DNA of 64,000 bases from NCBI RefSeq assembly GCF_964355755.1, contig NC_092674.1, positions 14,079,001 through 14,143,000 on the forward strand. The letters are read 5' to 3'. A program made the position numbers and the translations under genes. The DNA comes from Antedon mediterranea (Eukaryota; Echinodermata; Crinoidea; Comatulida; Antedonidae). Shown piece after piece: positions 21,951-34,125 of this stretch; the first letter of the stretch is position 1, and the number at the start of each line of letters is the position of its first letter. The notes under the pieces were generated by a model. That model worked only from the letters and a program-made list of their open reading frames with translations, made no database searches and was not told where the DNA came from.

Positions 21951-24521
21951 ATGGATTTTGACGATGTTCTAAAACTTCTTGGCGACTTCGGTCGATATCA
22001 GAAGCGACAGTATGCCATGGTTTGCCTAATCGTCATTCCTGTTGCAATACATAGCCTATCGCATGTGTTTATCTCCGCTAAAACAGATCACTGGTGTGTC
22101 GTACCGGAGTTACAAAACTTTAATTGTACAAACAGTGATTCAGTCGAAAGGGAAGCATGTATCAAAATAAAACAAAACTTAGCAAGACCTAAAGATGATG
22201 TAAATACAATACCAAACGAAGCACAATGCTGGATGTATACGAGCGAAGACATCACGGAAGCACTTTTTACAAACAACGTATCTCGAGAACTTGACATTAC
22301 ATTGTGTACAAATGGATGGGAATACGATACCTCTCAGTACAAGTCAACTATCATCCAAGAGGTAAAGTCAAATATAGGTAGTTAAGTAAGCATCTAAAAT
22401 TGTGTTAATATTAGTAGCGTGACATCACAAACGATGCCTCATTTTGTGTTCCTTGTCAAGTCAATACGGACATTTAGGTGTTTCACAATTTAGGGAATGG
22501 TTCTTTCTCAATAGTTACTGTACAGGAATGCTTATAAATAGATGGAGAACTAATAAATAACTATGTGTGCAAGCCCACAACACAAGCGTTTTTTTTTTTG
22601 GCTGAAAGAACATTATTCGCTGCAATAGGCCTCAGCAGAGAGCTTATACATTTGGTCTGTTTGGCATAAAATTGATTTGGGCGGTATGAAGGGAGTTACA
22701 CATAAAGTCTTGGAAGTTTTTTTAGAAAGAGAAAAGAATGCATGTTATGATATCGTAATGTTGGTAAAAGTCTCAAAATTATCTTGCTTCAGCACTAGTG
22801 GGATGAGGTGATAGAAATCATCTCACCACCACTAACCACTGGAATCAGTGTATTGAGCTTCGAACAATTATCTTATATTTTATATAATTAATTAATTCCA
22901 AGCTGGAACTTTGACAAATTTTTATTTAATTTCCGGTCAACTAAAGGTCCAATTCTATAACTGGCTCAGTCGTGCTATACGTGTCTTCTGTTTAAAATCG
23001 TCGCCCACCACGGTCTTAGTGTATTTCAAATTATGCTGTTTTATATATTTTAATACAATTAATCGAAATGGTAATTGGTTGCTAATAAAGAATCAACTGT
23101 TTCTCAAATACGAACCCCTATAAGAATTCTAGTTACGTGTTTGTTTCTTTTTGTAATACAGGTTTCTAGGGACACTGTGTCGAACCAGGGAGATACCTCC
23201 CGTACAATGGTTAGAGCACATTTATCTAGTATACAAACCCATCCGTTAACGACAAAATTATCACAGATTTTTTTAGAAAAATATTCTAATGAGGGTTAAA
23301 TGTCGACATTATTGTATGAGAGAATTTTAAGAGATATTGTACGCGTTGATGTGAGCTGAATGGCATATGGTGGTAGAAACTTTTCTGATTGGTTGATCAA
23401 ATGACAGTTTGTCTTTCTTTGTGGTACTGCAAAGACTGCATTATGTGGTTGGGAACAGATTACTGGGACAGAATCTCCACTCACGCTCACGGAGGTTCAA
23501 CTGTATTAACCATTTAAAAAAAGAAATGATTTGATGGTCATTTTATCATGCACGATTGAGTGAGATGCTTTCCGTGTTACACTTTGTAGTATAGGATAAA
23601 TATAAATTGCAACGTTAGGCTATATTGTCAGTATTATACAATAACATCTTTCATGAAATGTTTATTAAAATGAATGAGTCCATGACTCTAATTTTTATGA
23701 TAGTAGGCCAAATGGTATGAAATTTATAGCAATTAAAATTATGCCAAGAAAATGTCAATAATGTGTCAATATATTTGTTAAAATATCGAATAATAGTCAT
23801 ACACTTGCCGCATACCGCGTTACTTACAAAACAAGACATTTCACTTCCGTATGAATGCATTGTGAGTATAAATGCCGGGGCCATCCAGTGAACTAATTAT
23901 CACAACTCCAAACATTTCGTTTTATATTCAAATGACACACTGAAAAAAAGACCCGAACGTAACTTTTTTTTTTCTCTTTTGTGGCGTTAACCACTATTTT
24001 ATTCATTTCATTCTCAAATGATCAATACAATGATTTTACACTTCATCCAAATATATATTCCCTTGTTATTCTGTTCTGTTATTTTCTTGTACTTTCTTTT
24101 ATCTTTAGTACGATTTGATCGAAACAAGTCGGTCAAATGTTCTTTGCCTGATTTGTTTATATATATAAAAGTATCTCTTCGGAGATCCCGCCTCGTGAAT
24201 AAAAATACTGTAAGATGAGGGCGTATCAATTTGATCTCTGGTGCGCGTGCGTACAACTGAGGACTAGTGCTGTTCCGCCGTACCACGCCGAGAATGTTGA
24301 AGAGTCGCTATCCAAACGAGTTCGAACAATACCATGAAAGCCCCAGTGGTCTAATGGTTAGGACATCTGCATATCAAGCAGGCGGTCCGAGTTCGAGTCT
24401 CGGTTGGGGCGACTTTTTCTCATTCTCACAGATTTCCTCATCTTTATCGTTTCAAATTAATTAATAAAATTTCAGTATATCACCGGCCGGTTTAGAATTA
24501 ATGTTCTTTGCCTGATTTGTT

Positions 24522-24557
<36 letters not shown>

Positions 24558-27500
24558 TATCCATTATTTTCTTTTATTTTAACTATTCCTTTCTACAATA
24601 GGTCTATGTCTCTGTACAAAACACACAAGTGCATATATATTCGAGTACATGATTGCGCACATGCATACATACGTACCCACGACAAAGGTATATAAATAAA
24701 TAAATATTTACAATATATAAAATGCAATACAATTATTATTCTTAATTCTTTTTTTTTTTTTTTTTTTTTTTTACAATAAGAACATAATTAAAAATACAAA
24801 ATTCAAATAATTATAGTAAGCTTTAAAAAATTCTTTCCTTACTCTTGTGTTTTAATTTTATGTCTCATATATTATATTATATTTGTTGCTTACTTATATG
24901 TTACGTTTCGTTTTGTTTTTAATATTTATTTCATTTATTTTCATTTTTTTAAAATAATTCTATATAAAGATTTAACCACCTATTGGCATTGCACAGCGTT
25001 ATATAAACCTCTGTAGAATATACCGTATTATAATAGTCGGTTAAGGTATAACCTATTATTTTTTCTGCCAAAAAGAGGCGAGAAAGTGAACCATAATTCC
25101 ATTTCTTTACTTTTTCAAAATGTGTGCTTTATAGATACAGAAGCATCCACGAGAGAACATGTGGTCAACATATCTGTTTCCGGTACCGAGTACAATATTT
25201 TGAAAGTTTGCCTCAATTGCAAACTTATATGTGGTATAAACATTAATTTATTTCCATAAATCATTTGCTTCAGTACATTGGTAAAAGAAGTGTTTATCAT
25301 CTTCTATTACATTTCATTGCAGGCAAGTGTCTGTCTTATTAATATTCCATTTAAAGAGCTTTCTATTGGTAGGAATAATACAATACAATAGTTTGAAATT
25401 TAGCTGTTTAAGTTTGTTATCTTTAATATCATTTACTTTTCTTTTTCACGTCAGTGTCCAATCGTTCGCTATATTAAAATGTGTTTCCCACTTTGTTTTA
25501 CTCTTGGTTGGTTCTTTACATTTTTTTTGGATAAAAAAGAGACAAATGTTTTTACAACTCATTTTACTATACTGTATTGATATAACTTCTTTTACATTAT
25601 CAATTTTTTGAATAAATTATATCTTTCCATTCTCGTGGTATTGCTTTTAGTAGACATGACAATTCAGAAATCCAATCCGAACGTAACTTTTTATGCTATA
25701 TCAACCCTTTTTTATCAGCTAATCTTTAAACAGTAGTTAGATAGTACATCAAATTTAATTTAGGTTTACCGAAAACCAAACTAAGTTGGTCAGGGTTATC
25801 AAATCTACGGTGGCCTGTACGTGTCACGGCAACTTTTTTTAAATATCACGGCAATTTACAAAAAAGCCACGGCAATTTACAAAAAAACACGGCATTTGAA
25901 CAAAAATACCACAGCAACTTAAAAATGAACACCATGGCTTTTTAAAAAAATTACCGAGGTTTATTTTGTAAATTGCCGTATATTTTTGGAAAGTTGCCGT
26001 GACGCTTACAGGCCACCGTACAAACTGCGATTGAAAGTATGAGTGTTTGCTCTAATGACGTCCTAATGATTGTGGTGATCGTATTTTTTCCCTTTGTTTG
26101 TTATTACGTTGGTAGGTGACATTGTTAGAGCTCATGAAGACACTGAATAAAATCTCAAAGTAGCCTACTGCACATTATAATATATAATTTCTTGGCAAAT
26201 GATGCATGTGATACGATTATAACGAGTTACACAAATCAAAGTTAACTTAACGACTATACCATGCACAATTGTAGAATCACTAGTCCATAAGAAATTCGGC
26301 GAATCTCGGTTCACCTGAGAAGCTGTTCATCCTGAATCTGGACGTTGACTAGATGTTGTTGTGCACTTTAACGAAGAATTACTTTTTGTTGTGGATAGGA
26401 AAGACGACAATCGGCACAAAATAAGTAGAATACTAATGCCTTTTCAGAATGTTTGAATAAATAAAATACGAATGTTGAAAGATAGTTACAAGAAAGACAT
26501 AATAAACAAGGATCATTTATTTTTAATTTTATTTGTATATGCTGTACAGCTCACTGCATGTTTATTAAATCATTTAAAGTATCACATTTTGTAATGAAAA
26601 TGTATAAACAAGAACGTTATTATATTATTACCAAACAGTGTTTAACGTTTAGTGTTTATCAGTTGTAAACCATTATCTTGATTTTACCAGTTTCTGTTTT
26701 ATAATTTCAGTTTGATCTTGTCTGTGATAAGGCCGCAAAGCCATCGCTTTCACAGTCAATTTTTTTTGTTGGAACACTAGTTGGTTCACTTGTTTTTGGA
26801 GCTTTAGCGGACAAGTAAGTATTTTAGCATTTCCTAATTGAACAGACGACCGGCGAAGTATTGGTCTGTCTGTTGTTTTAAAATGTAGGGGTGTATGTAG
26901 TTAGTAGATTTTGAATGGTCTTACTTATATATTATCATTGCGAAATTCATATGTCAAATTTATTTGCAACTAAACGCTTAATTAATAGAACATTCCAATT
27001 ATTTATTGTTTTGTGTTGTTATATCTAATGATAAATCCTTGTTGGTGCTATGAGCTAAACAACGAATGTTGTAACCGTACACATAATTCCATTGAATTGC
27101 TCTATAATCAAAATCACAGTTCGCATAATGTCACTCTTCCGTGACTTAAAAACCTCAAATATCTTTGACATAAACAAATTACAGACATCCCTTTTCATGT
27201 ATCGACTTAACAATAAAAAGAATTCTTTCTAAAGAATAATGAGCTGCACAGCTAAAATACCCGAAATGAAAATATGTCCAATCTAACTCAGCCGAAACTT
27301 TCTAAAACCAATCATTCAACAGGACCCGTACTATGGGACTCCCTTAACAAGTTTAGTTACTTGACCATACTTGTACTTTCATCACATTTAAATATAAATT
27401 CAAAAATACCTAATATCACAATAAAACCAATATTTCAACTCAGCTTTTATCCTTTGTCTCTGTAACCCCTCTTTGTTCCTGTATATTGATCCACATTTTA

Positions 27501-30500
27501 CTAATAATGTCTTTCCTGATGGAACCAATATAAAAGCTCTTTGAGCTTATTTGGTTCCTTAGACACAATGACAAAACTATTTACTGTATTATGTTTATCA
27601 TACTTATAAATATTGCTTTGTTCGAATAAAAGAAACTTTTTAAACAAATTAAACCGGTTTAAAATTAAAATTGGTAACAATCTGAAACAGATATGATACA
27701 ATGGGACTAGTGCAGACCATTGGTGCTAATAATGGAGCTATACAACAAAAGTAAAGTAAAACTCTTGACTAATTGATTTGTTAAAATTATTTTACATAAT
27801 ATGCTATTTTAGCTATAACGCTAATTTAGAAAATGACTCTTTGGTTCATTCAATGTATTCACCAAAGTCCCGCACTGTATCTTGTTTGATAAATGACACT
27901 GTATTTGGGATTATAATTTATTACATGATGCAAATACGCATTTTTGTTGTAATTTTCTTCATAGGTTTGGGAGGAAGCCTGTTTTGTTTTTAGCTGTAGG
28001 CTTGCAGTGTGGCTCTGGAATATTAACTTCCTTTGTGAATACGTTTGCTGCTTACACGGCGTTGCGATTCATCACGGCGGCAGCAAACATTGCTGTTTTC
28101 ATCACTGCCTTTGTTATAGGTAGGGTATTTATATATAGATATGCATAATATTCGCTCAGTGCAGACCACCTAATTATATTATATATAGTAATTATTTAGA
28201 TAATTATGGTAGATCGAGTTTATTGTATTTCCAACAAAGATTGACACAATAACATCTTGAAATAGTAGCTTGATGCTAAACATTGCTCTGCCTTACCTTT
28301 CTTTAGTCGATGTCTTTCGCGAAAGACACCAACAATAATTTTACATTACATTCATGTGAATAATGGACGAACAAATCAACTTGTTTGGTCCAATCAATAA
28401 TCAAGTGCTTCACTCGTTCAATGCCCACCTTAACCAGATGAGACGCATAAACCAATACGTCTGAACAGGGGCTGCCATAAGTGTCAGCAGTTATGATTTC
28501 AAATGTCTAATGGAACCAAGCTTCATATATACATTATATACAGCACCCGATATTCCCAGATTATTGTCAAAGCTCTAACCGGACCAAACGTTGCTTAACT
28601 TCGGCGACCTGGCGAGAACCAATGTTTCAACGTGGTAAAGCCGTATGCCTACATTCATTATGCTTTAACGCTGACGAAAAATATAATTATAAACAATAGT
28701 TACTTTATTCCCGGAGCAACCCTTTAAAAGTTTAATGTAAGTACAGTATACTAAATGCCAATTTCCACCAACGATCGTTAACGGTAAGGGGTAAGCGGAA
28801 AACAAAAATAGCCTATATAGAATCATGTTATTTCGTATGACCTTTTACAAAACAAGGAGCGATTGAGTGGAAACCCGCTCATGATAGATACAAATTCTAC
28901 CTGGGACAAGCACAAGGTTTTCCACCTACCACTTACCGCTTGAATCGTCTGTATAAATTGCCCTTAAACTGTACTAAAATACACTATAATAATGGTAATC
29001 ATTGTTTATCGATTACGATTATTATTATTACGATTTACTATCGATTCTCTTTAGGTACCGAGACTGTCGGTGTTTCCAAACGAACATATGCTGGACTTGT
29101 TATCGAATTCTTCTTTGCATTTGGTCTAATAATCATGGCAGGACTTGCATACTTTATCCGTGAATGGCGAACTTTACAGCTTGTGGCTAGTGTTCCTGGG
29201 CTATTATATTTTCTTTATATACCGTAAGAGAAAGTTACCAAAACACTGTATAAATACTGTAACACTTTTTGCATATTTTATTTTATTGTTTTATTCTCAA
29301 ATATTCAAGTCCACAACAGGAGTTTTGCCTTTCCTTTGTAATTATTATAAATAATACAACAAAAAGAGTGAAAGTAAATTGAAGTGATTAACATTTTTTT
29401 TTCATTCATTTATTTGGCACTTTGACCAGTGTAATGATAAAACATGTATGAACATGTTAAAAACTATCAAATACGCTAAATTAACAAATACATTATTGTT
29501 TTGTTAAACTAAAATAAGGCCTATATTTTAACATTATAGGCCTAATAGAAAATTATTTTAGTTTTTAACAAAACAATAATTAATGCATTCGCTCAAATTC
29601 TTGACCGAAATTACTCTCTTTAAATACGAATAATCTCTCTTTTTCAAGATTTTTCCCAGAATCAGCACGGTGGTTGATTTCTCAAAAAAGATATGATGAA
29701 GCAAAGAAGATAACTGAGAAGGCAGCAACTGTAAACAACGTTAATTTGCCAACAGATTTTCACTTTTCTGAACACACTGTACGTATAATAGTTATTACAT
29801 ATAATCAGGTATACGAAACGTTATCTAATATTTCTTAATTTTAAAACAATGATTGTTTATATTATTGAAAATTTCCAGTAATAATAATATTCATTCACAT
29901 ACATGATACAAAATGTTTTTTATTGGTTTTTCCTGATGGTAAAACAATTACAATATATGCAGATATTTCAACAACGAACGGATTTAAAGAGGCATAGAGA
30001 CATTACAAACCACCAGAGTTGAATACTGGAATTAATTTATAAACGGTGAAGATGTATATGTATCTTATCCCGTATCTTTTTAAAAGTCAACATGGGCACA
30101 TTTATCTTATTTCTTGGTTCTGGTATTCCTTGATAGACAAACGATAAAAATATGAAGATAAAAATGTATACACCTACACACGAAACAAGGGTATTTTATT
30201 AAGTTATCAACATCAAAAGAAATGTATGTTTCCTAAATTTAAACGCACCTTTCTCTTTTGCGGTAAAAGCTTCTTAGATATTTTGACTAGGATGTAATTA
30301 TTTTTAAGTTATAACATTTCTTCTATTCACTTGCTGAACTTTTATATTTTCAGGGTAAACCATCTTCACTCATGTCGTTTCTTGATTTATTTAGACCATG
30401 GCCAGTTTGTAAGCGAACGTTTAATGTTATGTTATGCTGGTAAGTTATGCTTATAATATGTTTTACCTGATGTGTACGGATTTATTTTTAGGAAACACTA

Positions 30501-33430
30501 AACGTCTACACAAGCAAACTTTTCATTTTGTTTACTGCATGGTGACAAAACTTAAGGAACCTCAGAAAACTTCTGAAAAATAAAAGTTTGTCTCCACTTC
30601 CCTATAGCATATTCTACACTAGCATAATTAACTTAACAATTTGCAGATGTTTTTGTGTCTGTTGGACACTAGTTACTAGAGGCTTTTGACGACCTAACTT
30701 CTGCAAACTAAATAGTTTTCTATAGTTTTGTCAAGTTTTCCGCTAACAGACATTGGAAAACTTCCTTTGTCAAACTCAAAATTGGCAAACTAAAGCTGTC
30801 TAATACCTTAGCATCTACCATTGCTTGGAGAATTTTGTTTTCCTGCTGTTATTGGAGTCTGTCATTTTGCAGGCCTTCTTCAAACGATGGTTGTCAGCAG
30901 TTTTCAAAAATCAAGTTTGAAAACTAGAGTTTGCTAGAAGATAGACTAGGCTGATTATCAATAGCGTGTTAGTATTATTCAATAGTTACCATACGTCAAA
31001 GGCGACAATATATTTTAATTTTATCAATACTGTGACTATTTTTAATAATAATAATTGTTTAAATATTTAAATATTGTTTTTTTTTTAGGATTGCTGTTAA
31101 TATCTCCTACTTTGGCCTCTCTCTGAGTACTTCTGATTTTGGCGTTAATCATTACATATCTTTTCTTGTATCTGGTGCTACCGAGATACCTGCCTATGCA
31201 TTGAGTATTGTAGCTCTGGACTATTTTGGACGCAGACGATCTTTATCAGCAACATTGTTACTCGGTGGCGTTGCTTGTTTACTAACTATTTTTATTCGTA
31301 AGTAAACAACAACACCAATAATGATAATAATGATAATAATAAAAGAATTTATAATCCTTCATATTTCAAATCAAATGCTCATAGCTGCAGTACATACATG
31401 TTAAAAAATGATTAAAACAAGTTAAAATTCCATAAAGGTCTACGACAACTAGTGATACTAAGGTAATTAAACTGTTTGTTTAAAGGATTTGGTATTTGCT
31501 TCCATAGTCAAATACAGAATTAGCTTTCGAAAGTATTACCTTTCGAATTCCAACGTAAAAACTTACATGGACACCTTTCAGTAGTTTTAATATACTACAT
31601 TATTATAAGAATGAGGACAGTAACATTTCAGCACATTAAGTCCTAATAGAAGTCTTTGTAATTTAAACAAGTCATCAATAGATAATAATTCTAGCACTTT
31701 CAATCTATACAAATAAGATGTGTCACAGGAACCTTTCTAAACATCATTATTCTTGTTGCTTTCCTTTGTATACTTTCTATTCTATTAATTAACTTCTCAA
31801 ATGGTGCCCACATTGACGATTTGTTGTACGCCGTATAGTAAACTTCTCCATAACATTCTCCAGCTGTCCAAGTCTGATGGAACTCTAAACAGTATAGTAT
31901 CATCTGATGATCTAAGTGAGCAAGCTGGTTGATACGATACAAGATTCTACTCAAATAATAATTTGAAGCAATATTCTGTTGTGCTTTAAATGTGGTTATG
32001 AGTAATTCATACTTAATCCTGCGATGAACTGGCAGCCAATGAAGAAGATCTATGAATTAAAAGTTCCTTTTAATTATTGGTGATTCGTACTAGAATCACC
32101 TATTGGTTTTTTATGAATAAATATAGTAAGACATCACTGTGTTTTGTTTATACCAATAATTGACTTTGTAATATATTTTTTATTTTGTTGAAAAGCAATG
32201 GGAATAGGACGACTGACAGTAGCGATGGTAGGAAAGTTTGGAGTAACCGCTGCATTCGGTATTATATTTTTCTATACTGCAGAGCTGTATCCAACTAACA
32301 TACGGTTAGAAATATAATATTCTCCTATTTAGTGGTTATAGCTAGTCTAGTTCAATTGATAAAAGTTAAATACTGTGTTAAACGAGCAACTGTAATATTA
32401 TAATAATTATAATTGTGTATTCGACGTCCTGAGGTGGTGAGGACTTAAAGCACATCATCTTTTTACTCCCCTATTCACTATCATCAAACTCATACAGAAT
32501 AAAACAATGATTCTCGCTGATGATTATTTTATTTTGACATTATAATCTCATTAGTTCTTTTTATTGTAATGTTGATGTGTTCTTTATCCATTCCATCTTC
32601 ATTATGATGATGGCGTTATTGAATAAATGTATCTAGTTGTCAAACTAACCGACTGCTTTATTCATTTGGCAATAGGTCAGTTGATGTTGGTATTTGTTCA
32701 ACATCTGGTCGGATTGGAGCCATCCTATCACCATATATCCTCCACCTGTCAAGGTATTGGGCACCACTTGCAATGTTAACATTCAGTGTATTAGCTATTT
32801 CATCTGGAGTACTTGTTTTACTTTTACCCGAAACTGCCAATAGAAAGTTACCAGATACAATGGATGAAGTCACAGAACTTAAAATGTAAGGGTTTGTTTG
32901 CAAATGTTTCAAAATTTGCATTCAGAATGTACTAATAAACCGCAGTCATTGAACATAATGGGTTCAGTAAGATTTCTAATCTATCAGGGCACGAATTATG
33001 ATTATGTGTAATTTGTTGTTTTTTGTAATTATAAAGTTAATATTTGCATCATTTGTTGTCATCGCTAGTAAGAGCATGTTGCTTTTGTTGGGTCTCTGTT
33101 TGTGTGGTTTATCTTCTTTCTAAGTTTACAGCATCGTTTCGACCAGGGAAGACGTGTAGACGTATGCCTATGTTACAGGAATACGATCACTTTTGAATTT
33201 CATGGTCTAAACAAACATGTTAAAACGTAAAATAGCTATTTTATGTTAAACTAACCAGCCGTACCTTGGGTGTATTTGTATAAGTTCTTTCACTTTATTT
33301 TCTACACTATTTAATATCCATTAATGATAATATTAACGTTTTATAATTTATTTTCAGATCTTTGACAAAATTATCGTCAGCAGAATTAGGAGAAAAAGAA
33401 GCTATGACACAAACAACATTGATATCATGA
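21951..33430 (+). CDS. SLC22-family organic ion transporter (MFS), 10 exons
   Basis: Exons are 21951-22361, 26711-26814, 27965-28119, 29055-29223, 29649-29778, 30354-30439, 31089-31297, 32196-32304, 32676-32885 and 33358-33430. All phases match and give 551 residues, the usual SLC22 length. The start [20 protein letters not shown] is typical of the family; an upstream in-frame ATG at 21879 is less likely. TM1 (about residues 22-42) is followed by the large extracellular loop (43-137) with six cysteines and sequons NCT and NVS. Then come the MFS motif ADKFGRKP (170-177), PESARWL (283-289, normally PESPRWL), GRRR after TM8, ELYPTNIR (451-458), and a final loop [13 protein letters not shown]. 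These proteins move organic cations, anions or carnitine across the plasma membrane; the substrate cannot be read from sequence. The nearest class looks like OCT/OCTN or invertebrate Orct. An AATAAA lies near 33498. Intron 1 (4.3 kb) carries a LINE and a tRNA-like gene. Confidence 0.93.
22362..23956. other. SLC22 intron 1, 5' part
   Basis: Non-coding, AT-rich; short ORFs have no domain. No mobile element was recognised until the LINE insertion at 23957. Confidence 0.4.
24136..24533 (+). repeat. 31-bp direct repeats flanking the tRNA segment
   Basis: The string aatgttctttgcctgatttg followed by tttatatatat occurs at about 24136-24167 and again at 24499-24533. It brackets a roughly 330 bp segment that carries the tRNA with about 170 bp of 5' and 90 bp of 3' flank. 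This looks like a long target duplication or a repeat-mediated insertion into the LINE remnant. Confidence 0.6.
24340..24410 (+). tRNA. tRNA-like gene, anticodon ATC on a Glu-like body
   Basis: A full cloverleaf can be drawn. Acceptor GCCCCAG pairs with TTGGGGC (one G-T pair); D arm is GTCT/GGAC; anticodon stem TCTGC/GCAGG has loop ATATCAA; T arm CCGAG/CTCGG has loop TTCGAGT. A box (tggtctaatgg) and B box (gttcgagtc) are intact, and a T5 pol III terminator follows three bases after the end. Anticodon ATC would read the Asp codon GAU. However, the D arm tggtctaatggttagga and the GGCGGtCC junction look like tRNA-Glu. No intron. It may be active or a recently moved copy; isotype is uncertain. 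Confidence 0.75.
24749..24771. repeat. Poly(T) tract
   Basis: About 22 consecutive T. On the minus strand it would be a poly(A) tail, perhaps of the adjacent LINE fragment at 25090-25560. Confidence 0.8.
25806..26020. mobile_element. Palindromic MITE with CACGGCAA repeats
   Basis: Ends tacggtggcctgtacgtgtc and gacgcttacaggccaccgta are inverted copies that continue into acggcaactttt and aaagttgccgt. The interior holds several cacggcaatttacaaaaa units in both orientations. At about 215 bp it could fold almost end to end. Located in SLC22 intron 1. Confidence 0.75.
28537..28652 (-). repeat. 5S rRNA-derived sequence, minus strand
   Basis: On the minus strand it starts gtaggcatacggctttaccac, passes through cgttgaaacattggttctcg and cgaagttaagcaacg, and ends gggtgctgtata. 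It is colinear with 5S rRNA, but the box around 28575 (gagctttgacaataatctggg) has lost the gatgggagacc core. Probably a retro-copied or SINE-type relic in SLC22 intron 3. Confidence 0.7.
28780..28945. repeat. Imperfect inverted repeat, MITE-like
   Basis: Left ggtaaggggtaagcggaaaac and the right end (reverse complement) ggtaagtggtaggtggaaaac face each other across about 110 bp. A short non-autonomous DNA element is likely; target duplication not resolved. Lies in SLC22 intron 3. Confidence 0.45.
30495..30955. repeat. Possible MITE with AGCAAACT ends
   Basis: The left part cgtctacacaagcaaacttt and the right part, read as reverse complement, gtctatcttctagcaaactc share blocks. The interior repeats caaactt/aaactt words. 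The match is loose. Located in SLC22 intron 6. Confidence 0.3.
31690..32060 (-). mobile_element. Rearranged non-LTR reverse transcriptase fragments
   Basis: The minus strand encodes [20 protein letters not shown], the hallmark of the C-terminal end of jockey/CR1-type reverse transcriptases. It then continues to [19 protein letters not shown], a segment that normally lies upstream of it. The order suggests two fragments joined by rearrangement or 5' inversion. Stops are present. Located in SLC22 intron 7. Confidence 0.6.
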
Positions 33431-33839
33431 GAAAGGTTACACCGACGTAACATGATAGACTTCGGTAAAAACGTGAAAAACAGAAGTTCCCAAAAAATAA
33501 ATAATCCAGTGGCTTGCTCATAAGCAATTGTGGTGATAAGGGTTATTAAATACTCAACGCTATTACACTGTGTTTTAATGAACATTATGATCTTGATTTG
33601 TATCAGTATTTCTAGATTATCTATAGAATACTATATCAACAAATTAGTGGAAGTTCTTATAAACCTGGTAACTAAACGCATTTCATCAACTACTGGTTGT
33701 ATTTCACACTATTTAAATTTAGACTTGTGTTTAGCATTAAATTTCAAATTTATAAAAATGTAGGCCTACTTAGAGTATTTGAAAATATAATCAAATTATC
33801 CAATTATTATGGAACGCCTCCTCTGCCTTCAGTTCACAT

Positions 33840-34125
33840 TTATCATGCAGTACACACCAATCGTCATGCAGTACACACCAATCGTCATGCAGTACACACC
33901 AATGGTTATGCAGTACACACCAATCGTCATGCAGTACACACCAATCGTCATGCAGTACACACCAAACATCATGCTGTATACACCAATCGTCATGCAGTAC
34001 ACACCAATCGTCATGCAGTACACACCAATCGTCATGCAGTACACACCAATCGTCATGCAGTACACACCAAACATCATGCAGTACACACCAATTGTCATGC
34101 AGTACACATCAATCGTCATGCAGTC
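33840..34125 (+). repeat. 21-bp tandem array, left arm of foldback
   Basis: About 14 copies of catgcagtacacaccaatcgt, with variants (aacat, ggtta, attgt in the last five bases). Open in all frames because 21 is a multiple of three and no stop occurs in the unit, so the reading frames are not genes. Confidence 0.95.

Larger units (their letters stand above)
23957..25692 (-). mobile_element. Degenerate LINE with apparent target duplications
   Basis: The 15-mer ccgaacgtaactttt occurs at both borders (about 23957 and 25678). At the left border it runs into a T tract, which would be the poly(A) tail of a minus-strand element. On the minus strand about 25560-25090 encodes a decayed reverse-transcriptase C-terminal region: [17 protein letters not shown], then a DxC motif, then [10 protein letters not shown], matching the zinc-binding RT-associated (zf-RVT) domain of L1/Tx1-like LINEs. 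Stops and frameshifts are present. A second T tract (24749-24770) and a TA repeat (24523-24560) lie inside. The tRNA-like gene and its flanks are inserted within it. Confidence 0.55.

Noticed and set aside
33840-34125. Possible CRISPR array
   Set aside because: The units are directly adjacent with no unique spacers, and the genome is eukaryotic; it is a minisatellite.
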